Numbered from the stretch's first letter, positions 53,154 through 63,871 are shown. The stretch is DNA of 64,000 nucleotides from Verrucomicrobia bacterium Tous-C9LFEB (GCA_002304345.1 NEUU01000022.1:1-64000); one strand, 5' to 3'. Made by a program: numbers and translations. Notes: generated by a model not told the origin, from the letters alone.

Positions 53154-53495
53154 TGTGAGTTCGCTTACACCAATCACTACTTCACGCGCCGTGCCAAGTT
53201 TTTACTATTCCCCTTAACCGCTCTGAATAAGCGACTAACGCAAAATGAAAGACCTACCACCTCATTCAGAGGCGATGTCTCATTTAACAGTTTTCCGGTA
53301 AAAGAGAGTGGGACTGTAAAAGGCTTTTCCAGTCGCAAAGGGAGGTAGGCAGAACCTGCCTACTCAAGGGACCATTCACTTGCGCCGATGATCTCTTATG
53401 GAAAGAGATCCTGCGCGCCGCTCCAAACCGATGAATTCCATCCTAATAAGAGCGAGTGATCGAGCGATAATAGACAGAGGCATGTGGAGGGGTTG
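53154..53495. other. Divergent control region, 342 bp, no gene
   Basis: Lies between the receiver trio (minus) and the sigma-54 activator gene (plus), so holds both promoters. It contains an imperfect GACTG...CAGTC stem near 53313-53334 and a GTAGGCAG/CTGCCTAC hairpin (53345-53363) like a single arm of the 48-bp element. A 67-codon frame at 53145-53348 has no start context or homology and is not called. Confidence 0.6.
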
Positions 53496-54971
53496 ATGAA
53501 AGGCCGTATACTTATCCTCGAGGACAGCGAGCACACCGGGGCGCTCTATCAAAGCGCACTCGAACAGGCTCAATTTCCCACGCTCTGGTGCGATTCCCTT
53601 CAGAAAGCACTGGCTGCCGCCAAGCAGGAAAAATTCCGTCTCGTCCTCACCGATCTCATGCTCCCGGACGGGAGCGGTTTTGAGCTGGTCTCCAAGCTCC
53701 GCGCTGATTTTCCCGACGTACCCATCATCATGATCACGGGCCATGGCGGAGTGGAGGAGGCGATCGAGGCCACAAAGCGCGGGGCTTACGATTATCTGGA
53801 AAAACCGGTCGACATGATCGAGTTGCTCCACCTCATCCGGCAGGCGCTCGATCGCGCGGGAGCCCAGATCCTGCCCATTCCCTCCGATGTGGATGAGAAC
53901 GGCATTGCCATTGCGCGCGACATCACTTTGATCGGGCACAGCCGCGCCATGCAGAGCATCTACAAGGACATTGGACGCGCCGCCGTCCAGCCTGTGACGG
54001 TCCTCATTCGTGGGGAAACGGGCACTGGAAAAGAATTAATCGCCCGCGCCGTCCACAGTCACTCGCCCCGCAATCAAAAGCAATTCATCGCCGTAAACTG
54101 TGCCGCCTTGCCGGAAAATCTGTTGGAAAGCGAACTCTTCGGTCACGAACGCGGAGCCTTTACCGGCGCCCACAACACCCGCGTCGGTTGGTTCGAACAT
54201 GCCCAGGGCGGCACTCTCTTTCTGGATGAGATCGGCGACATGAGTCTCGCCACGCAGGCGCGGGTCCTACGGGTTCTGCAGGAAAAAGTCATTCAACGCG
54301 TCGGCAGCAGCAAGGATATCAGCGTGGATGTACGCATCATTGCCGCCACCCACCGGGACCTGGAAAAAATGATCGCGGAAAAAACTTTTCGCGAAGATCT
54401 GTACCACCGTATCGCCATGGCCCTCATCGAAATGCCGGCGTTGCGCGAACGGGCGAGCGACGTTCCCCTGCTCGCCATGCATTTTCTCAAGAAATATTCC
54501 GAAGCCTTTTCCATCCGCAACCCCGGAATCGAAGCCGAGGCTCTTGACGTCCTCGGAACGCTGGCCTGGCCGGGGAACGTCCGCGAACTGGAAAACGTCA
54601 TGCGTCGCCTGCTTCTCTCCGCGCGCGGATTGCCCATCACCCTGCGCTGCGTCCGCGACATCTGCGCGGACCTGCCCAAGCCCGCCGAGGACGCCGTTCC
54701 GACGACCCGCTCCTTCTCCATGCAAGACTGGATTGACCAGGCGCTTGATCATGCCCAGGACGTCAATTCCGAGGGTATCCGCAATCGCCTGATCAGCGAG
54801 CTCGACCGCGCCCTGCTGGCGAAAACGCTGGCCCGCAATCACGGCAACCGCACCCGCACCGCCCGCATGCTCGGCCTCACCCGCCCCACTCTTTTGAGCA
54901 AGATGCGCGAGTATGGCATCGATCAGGAATCGAAAAGCACACTCGTTCCGCCCCCCGAAGAAAACTCATGA
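53496..54971 (+). CDS. NtrC-family sigma-54-dependent response regulator
   Basis: 491 residues. Receiver 1-120 (Asp53 in [12 protein letters not shown], Lys103 in LEKPV); AAA+ domain about 140-375 with Walker A GETGTGKE at 173-180, the sigma-54 contact loop GAFTGA at 220-225 and Walker B LFLDEIGD at 241-248; C-terminal Fis-type HTH ([20 protein letters not shown]). A GGAGG lies just upstream of the ATG at 53496. It overlaps the REC-kinase gene by 4 bp, so the kinase is probably its partner. It implies RpoN-dependent targets. Confidence 0.93.
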   Translation: MKGRILILEDSEHTGALYQSALEQAQFPTLWCDSLQKALAAAKQEKFRLVLTDLMLPDGSGFELVSKLRADFPDVPIIMITGHGGVEEAIEATKRGAYDYLEKPVDMIELLHLIRQALDRAGAQILPIPSDVDENGIAIARDITLIGHSRAMQSIYKDIGRAAVQPVTVLIRGETGTGKELIARAVHSHSPRNQKQFIAVNCAALPENLLESELFGHERGAFTGAHNTRVGWFEHAQGGTLFLDEIGDMSLATQARVLRVLQEKVIQRVGSSKDISVDVRIIAATHRDLEKMIAEKTFREDLYHRIAMALIEMPALRERASDVPLLAMHFLKKYSEAFSIRNPGIEAEALDVLGTLAWPGNVRELENVMRRLLLSARGLPITLRCVRDICADLPKPAEDAVPTTRSFSMQDWIDQALDHAQDVNSEGIRNRLISELDRALLAKTLARNHGNRTRTARMLGLTRPTLLSKMREYGIDQESKSTLVPPPEENS

Positions 54972-56083
54972 GCACTCCATTTATTCCCAACATACTGCTG
55001 GTTGATGATGAGGAAGAGAACATCTGGGTGATCGAGAATTTCCTCAAGGACATTCCGTGCAAAATCTTCAAGGCCTACGACGGACGACAAGCGCTCAAGC
55101 TCGCTCCCGTCATCGACCCGGACCTGATCCTGCTCGACATCAACATGCCCGAGATCAACGGGATTGAAGTCTGTCGCACGCTCAAGAAAGATCCGAAATT
55201 CGAGATCACGCCCATTATCTTCGTCACGGCATGGGGCGATCTCAACACCCACGTCGAAGCCATCGAGGCGGGCGGCTACAGCTTCGTCACCAAACCCGTA
55301 GCCCGCGAACAACTCATCGCCTACGTCAGCCAGGCGTTGCACGTCAAACAAACCGGCGACCACGCAACGAAGACACTCGAGAGCACCCGCTCCGCCGTCG
55401 GCATGCTGGTTCACGACTTACGCAACCTCATTCAGGTCAATCATGGCTATCTCCAGCTTGTCCTCGGCACCCGCGCCCTTTCCGAGGAAGCCAGTGAGTT
55501 CGTGCACGTCGCCAAACAATCGGCCATGGAAATGCAGATTCTGGTCAATGCCATATTGGATATTGAGAAGAAAGAATCCGTCGGACTCCAAGTCACCGCC
55601 AGTCTTGTTTCGCTCACGGAGCTGGTGCAGCAACGCGTCACCTACGCCTCGGTCATCGGTCAAGGCAAGCAACTCGACGTCTTTCTGCCCGGCAAGGAAG
55701 AGCGCGCTGAAGTCTCCACGGATGAAGTCATCCTCTCGCGTGTTCTCGACAATCTCCTTCTCAATGCCCTGAAATTCGCCCCGACTAAAAGCCTGATCGA
55801 AGTCAGGCTCGAAGCCGCCGCTCCCGGCTGGCGACTCTCCGTCAGTAACGACGGCAAACCGATTGCCCCCGAGTATCACCAAAAAGTCTTTGAGAAATTC
55901 AGCCAGATTGAACTCAAACAAAAAGCCGGGTTGCGGGGCGTGGGTCTCGGGCTCGCTTTCTGCAAGATGGCGATGGATTCGCTCGGAGGTCGAATTAGTC
56001 TGGCGTCCCCCCGCCCTGGCCACAAGACCGGCACGGTCTTTCATCTCGATATCCCCCTCCATAGCGATCTGGAAACGAAATAA
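54968..56083 (+). CDS. Receiver-histidine kinase protein
   Basis: 371 residues with reversed order: receiver 8-125 (DDEEE; Asp57 in LLLDINMPEING, Lys109 in TKPV), then dimerisation helix with His149 in LVHDLRNLIQV and HATPase (N box DNLLLNALKF, VSNDGKPI, GVGLGLAF). Cytoplasmic, no sensor domain, so it is driven by phosphorelay into its receiver. Overlaps the NtrC-like gene by 4 bp and lies 27 bp before the large membrane kinase, suggesting a relay among the three. Confidence 0.88.
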   Translation: MSTPFIPNILLVDDEEENIWVIENFLKDIPCKIFKAYDGRQALKLAPVIDPDLILLDINMPEINGIEVCRTLKKDPKFEITPIIFVTAWGDLNTHVEAIEAGGYSFVTKPVAREQLIAYVSQALHVKQTGDHATKTLESTRSAVGMLVHDLRNLIQVNHGYLQLVLGTRALSEEASEFVHVAKQSAMEMQILVNAILDIEKKESVGLQVTASLVSLTELVQQRVTYASVIGQGKQLDVFLPGKEERAEVSTDEVILSRVLDNLLLNALKFAPTKSLIEVRLEAAAPGWRLSVSNDGKPIAPEYHQKVFEKFSQIELKQKAGLRGVGLGLAFCKMAMDSLGGRISLASPRPGHKTGTVFHLDIPLHSDLETK

Positions 56084-56110
56084 TCTTGCTCACCAGCAGA
56101 TTGATCCGCG

Positions 56111-59100
56111 ATGAAACTCCACGCCTCCGTGAACCTCCTTGCCCAGCGGATCGCAACGCTTATCCTGCTGGTCCGGTGGAATATCAGACACCACTTCCTC
56201 CTGCCTCAACGCGAACACCTGCGCGTCACCGTCACCTACTTCTCCTTGATCTTCGGACTCTTTGCTGTCGTTGTTTTCATTGGCAATCACTTTGTGCTGA
56301 AACAACGGCAACAAGAGGAAGTCAAGGATCTTGAACGCCAGCAAATCGATTCCCTCAATACGGCCCAGAGACTCCTCACCGACCGCCTGACCAATGGCCT
56401 TCAGGACATTCTCTTTCTCCAGGAACTACCCGAACTGGAAGAATACGCCAACTCAGGCAACATGGAGGACATCCACCTTCTTGGGCTCGACGTCATGAGC
56501 CTGCTGAGACTCCGGGAGGATTACGACAAAATCCGCCTGATCAGTCCGAAGGGAAAAGAGCTGCTGCGGGTCGAATACTACAATGGCATCCCCCGGCCGG
56601 TGCCTGACAAAGATCTTCGAGACAAGAGTTCCAGCAACTACGTCAAGGTGGGACTCAAACTCAAGCCGGGAGAAGTCTACATCTCCCCTTTCGAACTCAA
56701 CAAACTCGAAGGTCAACTGGAGATCCCTCACAAGCCCACCTTTCGGCTGGTATCAGGCGCTTTTAACGAGAAGAACGAATTGATCTGCCTGATTGTCCTC
56801 AATTACCTCGGTAAAAACCTCCTCAATGAATTGGAAAATGCCAATACCGACTGGCTCAGTCTCTGGATGATGTCCGCCGACGGATGCTGGATCAAGGAAC
56901 CCGGACATGACTTTCTCAGCGATCCCACCCACAAGGCGCCCCTGCTGGATCGACTTGGCAAGATACAATCCGTCGTCCTTCAAGAACAGTCCGGGCAACG
57001 ATTGACCGACTCTGGATTATACAGTTTCAGACGATTCAATCCTTTGGAAACCACCCTCCAAAACCATGCCAAACTGAAAAGCCGCCTCACTCTGGCGAAG
57101 ACCGAAAAAATCGACGACTGGATCATTCTCTCCGAAATCAGCACCGAGAAACTTCAGGAAATCAGCCTGCTGTTGAACACCACCAATTCGTTCATCCTGT
57201 TCCTCATTCTCGCTCCCGGTGCTATCGGCAGTTGGTTTCTCTCGAAGGCCATCGTGCTCAAGCACGAATCCGACCGTAAATCGCGCGAGGCACGTGACAC
57301 GTTGCAGCAGGTGACCGACAGTATTCCGGGTGCCGTCTACAAACTGAAAATTCTTTCCAATGGTCACGGTCATTTCTTCTTCCTGAGCCGGGGCACCCAG
57401 GAGGTGCTCGGACTGGAAGGCAACACCACGCCGATTACCTACGATTACTTTTTCAGCACCATCATCCCGACCGATCGCACCGAGTACGAACGCACGATGC
57501 AGGAGTCCCTCAGCACGGGCGCCCCGTGGGCGTGCGACTTCCGCATCTATGACGGCAACTCGTGCCTGAAGTGGATTCGCAGCTCTGCCTCGGTCACCCG
57601 CGCCGAAAAACAATCCGTCGTCCTGAGCGGCATCTTCACCGACATTACCTCCCTCAAGATCGCCGAAATCAAACGGCGCTCCAGCGAGGAGCGTCTGGAC
57701 CTCGCCCTGCAGGCGGCCAACGACGGCTTGTGGGACTGGAATGTGGCCGTGGGATCCATTTATTTCAGCGCCCGCTGGCTGCAGATGCTCGGCTACGAAA
57801 GCCATGAACTCCCCCATCATTTCAATACGTGGAAAACCCTGCTCCATCCCGACGACCTCAAGCCCACCTTGAAACAACTGTCGAGTCATATCGAAAATAA
57901 AAACGACCATTACGAAATGGAATTCCGCATGCGCACCAAGGACGGCGGATGGAAATGGATCCTGTCCCGCGGCGCCGTCGTCCAGCGCGACCCCTTGGGC
58001 CGGCCCGAGCGCATGATCGGGACCCATACCGATATTTCCGACCGCAAGGAACTCGAAAAGAGCCTGAAATCCGCGAAGGAAGCTGCGGAGCTCAATAGCA
58101 AAACAAAGAGCACCTTCCTCGCCATCATGAGTCATGAATTGCGCACGCCGATGAACTCCGTGTGCGGCTTCGCCGATTCCCTCAAACACACCGAACTCAA
58201 TGCCGAGCAGGCCGATTACGTCAGTAAAATTGAAAGCTCGGCAGGCAAACTTCTGTTCATCATCAACGACATTCTCGATTACTCCAAAATCGAGGCTGGC
58301 CGGCTCCGCTTGGAGTCGATCCCCTTTGATCTCCTTCATTCGATTGAGGAAACGACCGAAATGCTGCGCCCCCAATTCGAAGAGAAGTGCATTGACTTCA
58401 GTTTGCAGGTGGAAGGCCCCCACTCCCTCCCCCTCAAAGGCGATCCCATTCGCCTGCACCAGATCGTCGTCAACCTGCTGGCCAATGCCATCAAGTTCAC
58501 CGATCACGGCAAAATCTCGCTGCGCGTACACTCCCGGCCGATCGAGAATAATTTCTGCGAAGTCGAGATCAGCGTGCAAGACAGCGGTATTGGTATGTCG
58601 GTCGATCAACAGTCCGTGCTCTTCCAACCCTTCAGCCAGGTCGACAGCTCCACCACCCGAAAGTATGGCGGCACGGGCCTTGGCCTGGCCATCTGCAAAC
58701 GGCTCTGTGAAATGATGGATGGCCATATCTGGGTCGTCAGCCAACCCGGTCAGGGTTCCACCTTCACGTTCTCGGTGCGACTGGAACAAACTCATTTGGC
58801 CAGCGCGCCACAACCCCAGGAAGCCCGCAAGTCCTCCGCCGACACCAATCGTTCCCGCGCTCCCTTGGCACGTTTCCAATGGAAGGTGCTCCTCGTCGAT
58901 CATGATCCTGTTTCCCGTCTGGTCGCGACCGAATTGCTCACGGAAATTGGCTGCGAGGTGGAAGTAATCGAAGATACGGGCCAAAGCCTGACCCCAGAGA
59001 AGATCACCGGCTGCACCGCACTGCTGCTCGATGAGGCGGCCATCAAGTCGGGACTGTTCCATGCGGCTCGCAAGCAGGTGGACGAACTGGGCATTCGTCC

Positions 59101-59269
59101 GTTCTACTGCTTTGGTCTGGCGGAGAATCCCGCGAGTGCAGAGAACCTTTCCGATCCGGTCGACGGCTGGATCAATCTGCCCGTCGATATCCGCACCTTG
59201 AGCCGCGCCTTTTCCAAGGCAGTCAAGGCTCGCCCCGAAGGGGATGCGTCCTTGGCGATTCTCCAGTAG
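56111..59269 (+). CDS. Membrane histidine kinase with PAS domains and a C-terminal pseudo-receiver
   Basis: 1052 residues. TM1 about 40-60, a 290-residue periplasmic sensor with a Cache-like motif ([19 protein letters not shown]), TM2 about 360-380, two PAS domains (398-518 and 525-648), HisKA with His675 in [14 protein letters not shown], HATPase (N box [23 protein letters not shown]), and a receiver-like end (924-1040). The latter keeps DHD and Asp974 (LLLDEAA), but the conserved Lys-Pro reads Leu-Pro (WINLPVD), so signalling is probably impaired. Followed by an intrinsic terminator. Confidence 0.9.
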   Translation: MKLHASVNLLAQRIATLILLVRWNIRHHFLLPQREHLRVTVTYFSLIFGLFAVVVFIGNHFVLKQRQQEEVKDLERQQIDSLNTAQRLLTDRLTNGLQDILFLQELPELEEYANSGNMEDIHLLGLDVMSLLRLREDYDKIRLISPKGKELLRVEYYNGIPRPVPDKDLRDKSSSNYVKVGLKLKPGEVYISPFELNKLEGQLEIPHKPTFRLVSGAFNEKNELICLIVLNYLGKNLLNELENANTDWLSLWMMSADGCWIKEPGHDFLSDPTHKAPLLDRLGKIQSVVLQEQSGQRLTDSGLYSFRRFNPLETTLQNHAKLKSRLTLAKTEKIDDWIILSEISTEKLQEISLLLNTTNSFILFLILAPGAIGSWFLSKAIVLKHESDRKSREARDTLQQVTDSIPGAVYKLKILSNGHGHFFFLSRGTQEVLGLEGNTTPITYDYFFSTIIPTDRTEYERTMQESLSTGAPWACDFRIYDGNSCLKWIRSSASVTRAEKQSVVLSGIFTDITSLKIAEIKRRSSEERLDLALQAANDGLWDWNVAVGSIYFSARWLQMLGYESHELPHHFNTWKTLLHPDDLKPTLKQLSSHIENKNDHYEMEFRMRTKDGGWKWILSRGAVVQRDPLGRPERMIGTHTDISDRKELEKSLKSAKEAAELNSKTKSTFLAIMSHELRTPMNSVCGFADSLKHTELNAEQADYVSKIESSAGKLLFIINDILDYSKIEAGRLRLESIPFDLLHSIEETTEMLRPQFEEKCIDFSLQVEGPHSLPLKGDPIRLHQIVVNLLANAIKFTDHGKISLRVHSRPIENNFCEVEISVQDSGIGMSVDQQSVLFQPFSQVDSSTTRKYGGTGLGLAICKRLCEMMDGHIWVVSQPGQGSTFTFSVRLEQTHLASAPQPQEARKSSADTNRSRAPLARFQWKVLLVDHDPVSRLVATELLTEIGCEVEVIEDTGQSLTPEKITGCTALLLDEAAIKSGLFHAARKQVDELGIRPFYCFGLAENPASAENLSDPVDGWINLPVDIRTLSRAFSKAVKARPEGDASLAILQ

Positions 59270-59284
59270 GACGGGTAAGCTCTT

Positions 59285-59312
59285 CACTGTAAAAGTTTTT
59301 TACAGTGCCTTT
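59285..59312 (+). terminator. Intrinsic terminator after the kinase operon
   Basis: CACTGTAAAA and TTTTACAGTG form a 10-bp stem with a 3-base loop, followed by CCTTTTT. It lies 15 bp after the stop of the 1052-residue kinase and ends the NtrC-REC/HK-HK unit. Confidence 0.8.
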
Positions 59313-59426
59313 TTCCCGGCATTCCGACTCCATTTTTCGAGTCAATATCTTGGCTGAACAAGCCGATTACAGTGAGGAACCCCGCGATGGAAGAGCTCAA
59401 TCCCCCACCGCTACCAGGATAAAATC

Positions 59427-61514
59427 ATGAAACAGTGGACCTTTGGGAAGCGTATGGCCGTGGGCTTCGGCGCCATCATTCTCATCGTCCTGATCTTGGG
59501 CGCGCTCTCAGCGCTTCTGATGAATCAGGGTAGTCGATCCGCCACCATCCTGAGCCGCGATTACGCGCATGCCTTGGATCTCGTCGCCGACTTCAACCAG
59601 CATGTCAACGACATGCGGATCAACGTCACGCCCTACGTCATGGATGGCTCCCCGGAACGGTTGCAAGCGTTGCGCGAAGCGATCACCCAGTTGGACGAAA
59701 GCGGTCGCAAACTTTCTGACCATCTGAAAAGCTCTCCGACTCTTGCCGGACCTGATCAACTCCTGACCCCGGCTCTGGCCAAAGTGCGGCAGTACGAGCA
59801 AAACGTGCAGACCACCATCCAGGCGATGGAAGTCTACAAGGAGACCCGTGAAAAGGCGGCTCTGCTCGGTCCGAAATGGCATGAGGCCACCGAGAATCTC
59901 TACGCCCGGCAGTACCAGCGATCGCAGGAGATGCTCAAAAACAAACCGACTCCGGAACAAACCCAGCAGGCCCTCCATTTCCTCGCCCTTACCGCAGAAG
60001 TACGGGTCGATTCGCTCGGCATCCGTCTGGCCAATACACGCGGCCAGGCGTATCGCGACATCAAGATGTTCCAAGCCGCCGACTCGAATTTCAAGAAACT
60101 GGAAGCCACTCTCGCGGAGCTGGAAACCCAACTCAAGCAACCCGAGGATGTGCAAGCCCTGGCCGACGTGCGGAGCTGTCTCGCGGAATATCAGAAGGGA
60201 TTCACGCTCCTTATTTCCTCCTTCAGCGCCGTGGATGAAAGTACCAAAAACCGTAATATTCTGGCCAAGGAATTGAAAGTCGCCTCGAGCAAGCTGTACG
60301 AGAACATCCTCGATCTGACGATCGACTCCACCAATCACACGGCCGCGCAACTCAACTTCGGGCAGATCTTTGTCACCTCCGGAGTGGCCGTCGCCTTTGT
60401 GGTGGCCTGCCTGCTCTCTCTCACTTTGACGCGCAGTATTTCCGGCTTGCTGAAACGGATCATCGATCGCCTCTCGGCCGGAGCCGTGGAAACCGCGGCC
60501 GCCGCCGAACAACTCTCCACCGATTCCCAGACCCTCGCGCAAGGCGCCAGCGAACAGGCCGCCTCGCTGGAGCAAACCAGCTCCTCGCTGGAAGAGATGA
60601 CGAGCATGACCAAGCGCAATGCCGAGAACGCGCTGAATGCGAAATCCCTCGCCCAGCATGCCCGCGAATCCGCCGAGAAAGCGGCCCAGGACATCGCCAG
60701 CATGTCCGATGGCATGCGCGCGGTCGCCGCCTCTTCGGAAGAATTAAGCCGGGCGATGAATCAGATCAAGACCTCCAGCTCGGCAATCACCCAGATCATG
60801 AAGACGATTGATGAGATCGCATTCCAGACGAACATCCTTTCGATCAACGCCGCCGTGGAAGCCGCCCGGGCCGGTGAATCCGGCAGCGGCTTCGCCGTCG
60901 TGGCCGACGAGGTTCGCGCCCTGGCCCACCGCAGCGCCGGGGCCGCCAAGGAGACCGCCAAATTAATCGAGGCCTCCAGCGACAGCAGCGCGCGTGGCGT
61001 GACGGTCACCGAAAAAGTCGCGGGCGATCTGGAGCGGATGAATCAAAAAGCCAGCCAGGTGAACACCAGCCTGCAAAGCATCGTGGAGCAAGTCCGGCAG
61101 GTCGATAACGTGATCGCCGAAATCTCCACCGCCTGCCAGGAGCAAAACCAAGGCATCGGCCAGATCAATATCGCCCTGACGCAAATGGATAAAATCACCC
61201 AATCCACCGCCGCTTCCGCCGAGGAAAGCGCCAGTGCAGCAGAAGAAGTCAGCGCCCAAGCCGAGGAAGCCAAGCTCGCGGTGAACCAATTGCAAGCGCT
61301 CGTCGGGCAACCTCAATACGCTGAGGTTCAGCCTCAGCCTCCCTCGCGCTCCGCAGCTCCGCCACGGTCCCTGCCTCGCAAGCCACTCATTCACAATACG
61401 CGACATCCCCACCCCCTGCCCGCGCGTGGCACCACGCCAAAAAAGAATGAAGTCCGGCGATCTCCCGCCGATGGGTTACATCAAGCCATGGACGAACAGT
61501 TTAAGGATCTGTAG
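59427..61514 (+). CDS. Methyl-accepting chemotaxis protein
   Basis: 695 residues. TM1 about 10-32, a 275-residue helical periplasmic domain, TM2 about 311-335, then almost directly the signalling coiled coil; the usual HAMP of about 50 residues is not recognisable. The tip is canonical (EIAFQTNILSINAAVEAARAGE then GFAVVADEVRALA, about 463-499). The end is a Pro/basic tail without the CheR-tethering pentapeptide. AGGAT is the ribosome-binding site. CheA/CheW/CheR/CheB genes are not in the window. Followed by a receiver gene (39 bp), possibly a CheY. Confidence 0.9.
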   Translation: MKQWTFGKRMAVGFGAIILIVLILGALSALLMNQGSRSATILSRDYAHALDLVADFNQHVNDMRINVTPYVMDGSPERLQALREAITQLDESGRKLSDHLKSSPTLAGPDQLLTPALAKVRQYEQNVQTTIQAMEVYKETREKAALLGPKWHEATENLYARQYQRSQEMLKNKPTPEQTQQALHFLALTAEVRVDSLGIRLANTRGQAYRDIKMFQAADSNFKKLEATLAELETQLKQPEDVQALADVRSCLAEYQKGFTLLISSFSAVDESTKNRNILAKELKVASSKLYENILDLTIDSTNHTAAQLNFGQIFVTSGVAVAFVVACLLSLTLTRSISGLLKRIIDRLSAGAVETAAAAEQLSTDSQTLAQGASEQAASLEQTSSSLEEMTSMTKRNAENALNAKSLAQHARESAEKAAQDIASMSDGMRAVAASSEELSRAMNQIKTSSSAITQIMKTIDEIAFQTNILSINAAVEAARAGESGSGFAVVADEVRALAHRSAGAAKETAKLIEASSDSSARGVTVTEKVAGDLERMNQKASQVNTSLQSIVEQVRQVDNVIAEISTACQEQNQGIGQINIALTQMDKITQSTAASAEESASAAEEVSAQAEEAKLAVNQLQALVGQPQYAEVQPQPPSRSAAPPRSLPRKPLIHNTRHPHPLPARGTTPKKNEVRRSPADGLHQAMDEQFKDL

Positions 61515-61553
61515 ACGACTTAAAACCCCGGCCGCTCACCCATTCCATCCACT

Positions 61554-61943
61554 ATGAGTCATCATATCCTGATCGTCGACGACGACCCTAATATCCGTAA
61601 CCTGATCCGCCAGCATCTGGAGCAGGATCGATATCAGGTGTCCGAAGCCGAGAATGGAATTGCCGCCTCGCACTGGCTCAATGAAAACCGCGCGGACATG
61701 GCGATTCTGGATGTCGTCATGCCAGAAATGGACGGCATTGAATTCGCCTATGAACTCAAACGGCGATATCCCGACATGCCGATCCTGGCCATCAGCGCCG
61801 GGGAACATATCATGTCCAAGGAACTTTGCCTCGGCATGATGGAATGCCTCGGCGCCAACGAGGTACTGTCCAAACCATTCGACATTCATACTTTGATGGA
61901 GGCGGTGAAGACCTTGTTGAAAAAGAAGCACAAGGTGGCGTAA
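61554..61943 (+). CDS. Stand-alone receiver, CheY-like
   Basis: 129 residues: DDD at 9-11, Asp53 in AILDVVMPEMDGIEF, Ser81 in AISAGE, Lys107 in LSKPF. Basic tail KKKHK. It resembles the receiver at 52310. Position directly after the chemoreceptor suggests it serves that system. Convergent with the PEP-CTERM gene with only 8 bp between the stops and no terminator, so transcripts probably overlap. Confidence 0.87.
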   Translation: MSHHILIVDDDPNIRNLIRQHLEQDRYQVSEAENGIAASHWLNENRADMAILDVVMPEMDGIEFAYELKRRYPDMPILAISAGEHIMSKELCLGMMECLGANEVLSKPFDIHTLMEAVKTLLKKKHKVA

Positions 61944-61951
61944 GGAGCGGA

Positions 61952-63871
61952 TTACCGCACGCCCAAGCGTCGCCGCAGCCGCCACAGCGCGAAGCCGACC
62001 AAAAGCACGCCGCCCGCCACCGTACCGGGCTCAGGAACAATCGGCACCATTTCGTTGCCAATCATCATCGCGCCCGTCGTCCCCAATCCGGCCCAATACA
62101 CATTCGCCAGGAACGTGGCATTGGGAGCGGTATTAAAATGAATCTGGTCCGTACCGCCGCCGCTGGTGCTCCCGCTCCAATTGGTGACGGTCAAGGTGCC
62201 GCCGCTATAGGTCGCGCTGTCGAAAGTGATAATGCTGTTGCCGGAACCCATGTCGATAGTGGAACTGGCCGATAACGTCAGCTTGCCCACCGTGTCGCTG
62301 TAGCCACCTGTCGCCAGAGTGCCGCCGCTGAGCTTGATCTGCACTGTGTTGGCGATGATGTTGGAGGCACCCAACAGGAGCGTCCCCTGATTGATCTCGA
62401 CCGGTCCGCCGCTGGTGACCGTCTGGTTGATCTTCATCACGCCCTCGCCGGTTTTGGTGAAACCGTTGGTAGCGTCGATCGTGGCATTGACGTTCAGGTC
62501 GATCGCGGCGCTGCCATTGGCCACCTGCACAATCGGGTTTGGTCCCGAAAAGGAAAGATGCCCGGTGATGGTGGAGGAATTGCTCGACGCATACGTGACC
62601 ACATTCGTGCCGCCCGTGTTCGCAATGTTCAGCGTCCCGGTCCCGGTCGTGACCGTGCCACCGGTCATCTTGATCATGTCGATGCTCTCGTTGTGATTGT
62701 TCAGGTCGAACAAACCACCTTCCTTGACCCAGACCGCCACGCTATTGGACTGCTGGATCTGCTGGTCGGCATCGAGACGCACCGCGGCATTTTCGATATT
62801 GATGCTGGATTGCACGCCATCCGTGGTGCTCTTGTTCAAAATGAGCGTGCCACCGCTCACATTCAGCCCGTTGGTCACATTGATCGTACCGCCACCCACC
62901 AGTGTGGTGGTGCCCGAGTTGCTCATCGTGAATGTCCCCGAAGAAATTTGTCCCGAAAAGGTCTGATTGCCCGTCGCATTGATGACCAAATCGTTCCCGC
63001 TCAAACCAACCGAAGCGCCGAAAGTATGATTGCCCGCACCAAGAATCGTTAAATCGCCCCCGTCCCAGATATTGGGAGTAATCACAATATTGCCATTGCC
63101 CGCCAAGGTCAGGTTATGCGAGTTGGCCGCAAACTGATTAGTCAACGTGAGGGTCCCACCATCCGATTGAATAAGGGTATCCGCGCCAAGCGAAACCTGG
63201 GCGCTCAGCGTATTATTGCCGCTCAGATTGCGTAAAGCGCCCGTGCCGCTCGCACCGTTGCCACTGATGGAGATACCGCCCTCATTCACGGTGATGCCGC
63301 CGGCCAGTTCCAAGCTCGCCCCGCTGGCCACCACATTGCCATGATTGCTTGCCCCCAATCCGCTGGAGTTGGTCACACGCACCGTGCCGCCCGTAATAAT
63401 CAAGGGGCCATCCATCGTGTTGCTACCCGACAGAATCAGCAGCCCCGCTCCGGACTTGGTCAGGGTCATGTACCAAGGATTGGAAATCACCCCCTGCATG
63501 TCGACCGTGCCGCTATTGATGGCCCACGTTTGGTCGGAGGTATAGCGGATATCATTGGTGAAAATGACCGTGCCGGAGCCGTTCTGGGTCAGACCTCCCG
63601 TCAAATTCAATTGATTGCCGGTGATCGTGTAGGTATCCGAAGCGTTAAAGATCGCGGAGCTCAATGTGCGCGCGCCATTGATATTAACCGTCTGATTGGC
63701 GACGTCGCCAAAGCTGGCCGCGTCCGTACTGCTTGGAGCCGTACCGCCGATCCAATTACCACCTGCTGTGAAATTTGAGTTGCTCGCCCCCGACCAACTG
63801 ATGGTCGCGGCAATAGCAGGTTCAGCCAGGCTCCACAAAATCACCAGACCAAACAAAAACCAATGTCTCAT
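61952..63871 (-). CDS. Beta-strand-repeat surface protein with PEP-CTERM sorting signal
   Basis: 639 residues. Signal peptide about 1-21 (WFLFGLVILWSLAEPAIA). The body consists of repeated short motifs of the type LTKSGAGLLILSGSN, GGTVRVTNSSG, GGTLTLTNQF, GGTLILNKS, like autotransporter-associated beta-strand repeats that form a beta-helix. The tail is VPEPGTVAGGVLLVGFALW followed by RLRRR: PEP motif at 613-615, membrane helix and basic end, which an exosortase would cut. No autotransporter barrel, so it is not a classical autotransporter. Probably an exopolysaccharide-linked or surface protein. Confidence 0.9.
   Translation of the reverse strand: MRHWFLFGLVILWSLAEPAIAATISWSGASNSNFTAGGNWIGGTAPSSTDAASFGDVANQTVNINGARTLSSAIFNASDTYTITGNQLNLTGGLTQNGSGTVIFTNDIRYTSDQTWAINSGTVDMQGVISNPWYMTLTKSGAGLLILSGSNTMDGPLIITGGTVRVTNSSGLGASNHGNVVASGASLELAGGITVNEGGISISGNGASGTGALRNLSGNNTLSAQVSLGADTLIQSDGGTLTLTNQFAANSHNLTLAGNGNIVITPNIWDGGDLTILGAGNHTFGASVGLSGNDLVINATGNQTFSGQISSGTFTMSNSGTTTLVGGGTINVTNGLNVSGGTLILNKSTTDGVQSSINIENAAVRLDADQQIQQSNSVAVWVKEGGLFDLNNHNESIDMIKMTGGTVTTGTGTLNIANTGGTNVVTYASSNSSTITGHLSFSGPNPIVQVANGSAAIDLNVNATIDATNGFTKTGEGVMKINQTVTSGGPVEINQGTLLLGASNIIANTVQIKLSGGTLATGGYSDTVGKLTLSASSTIDMGSGNSIITFDSATYSGGTLTVTNWSGSTSGGGTDQIHFNTAPNATFLANVYWAGLGTTGAMMIGNEMVPIVPEPGTVAGGVLLVGFALWRLRRRLGVR

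Noticed and set aside
53145..53348. 67-codon frame in the divergent control region
   Set aside because: It has no Shine-Dalgarno or recognisable motif and overlaps the start of the receiver gene on the other strand.
57017..59287. 756-codon frame antisense to the large membrane kinase
   Set aside because: The sense frame has clear PAS, HisKA and HATPase motifs; the antisense frame has none.
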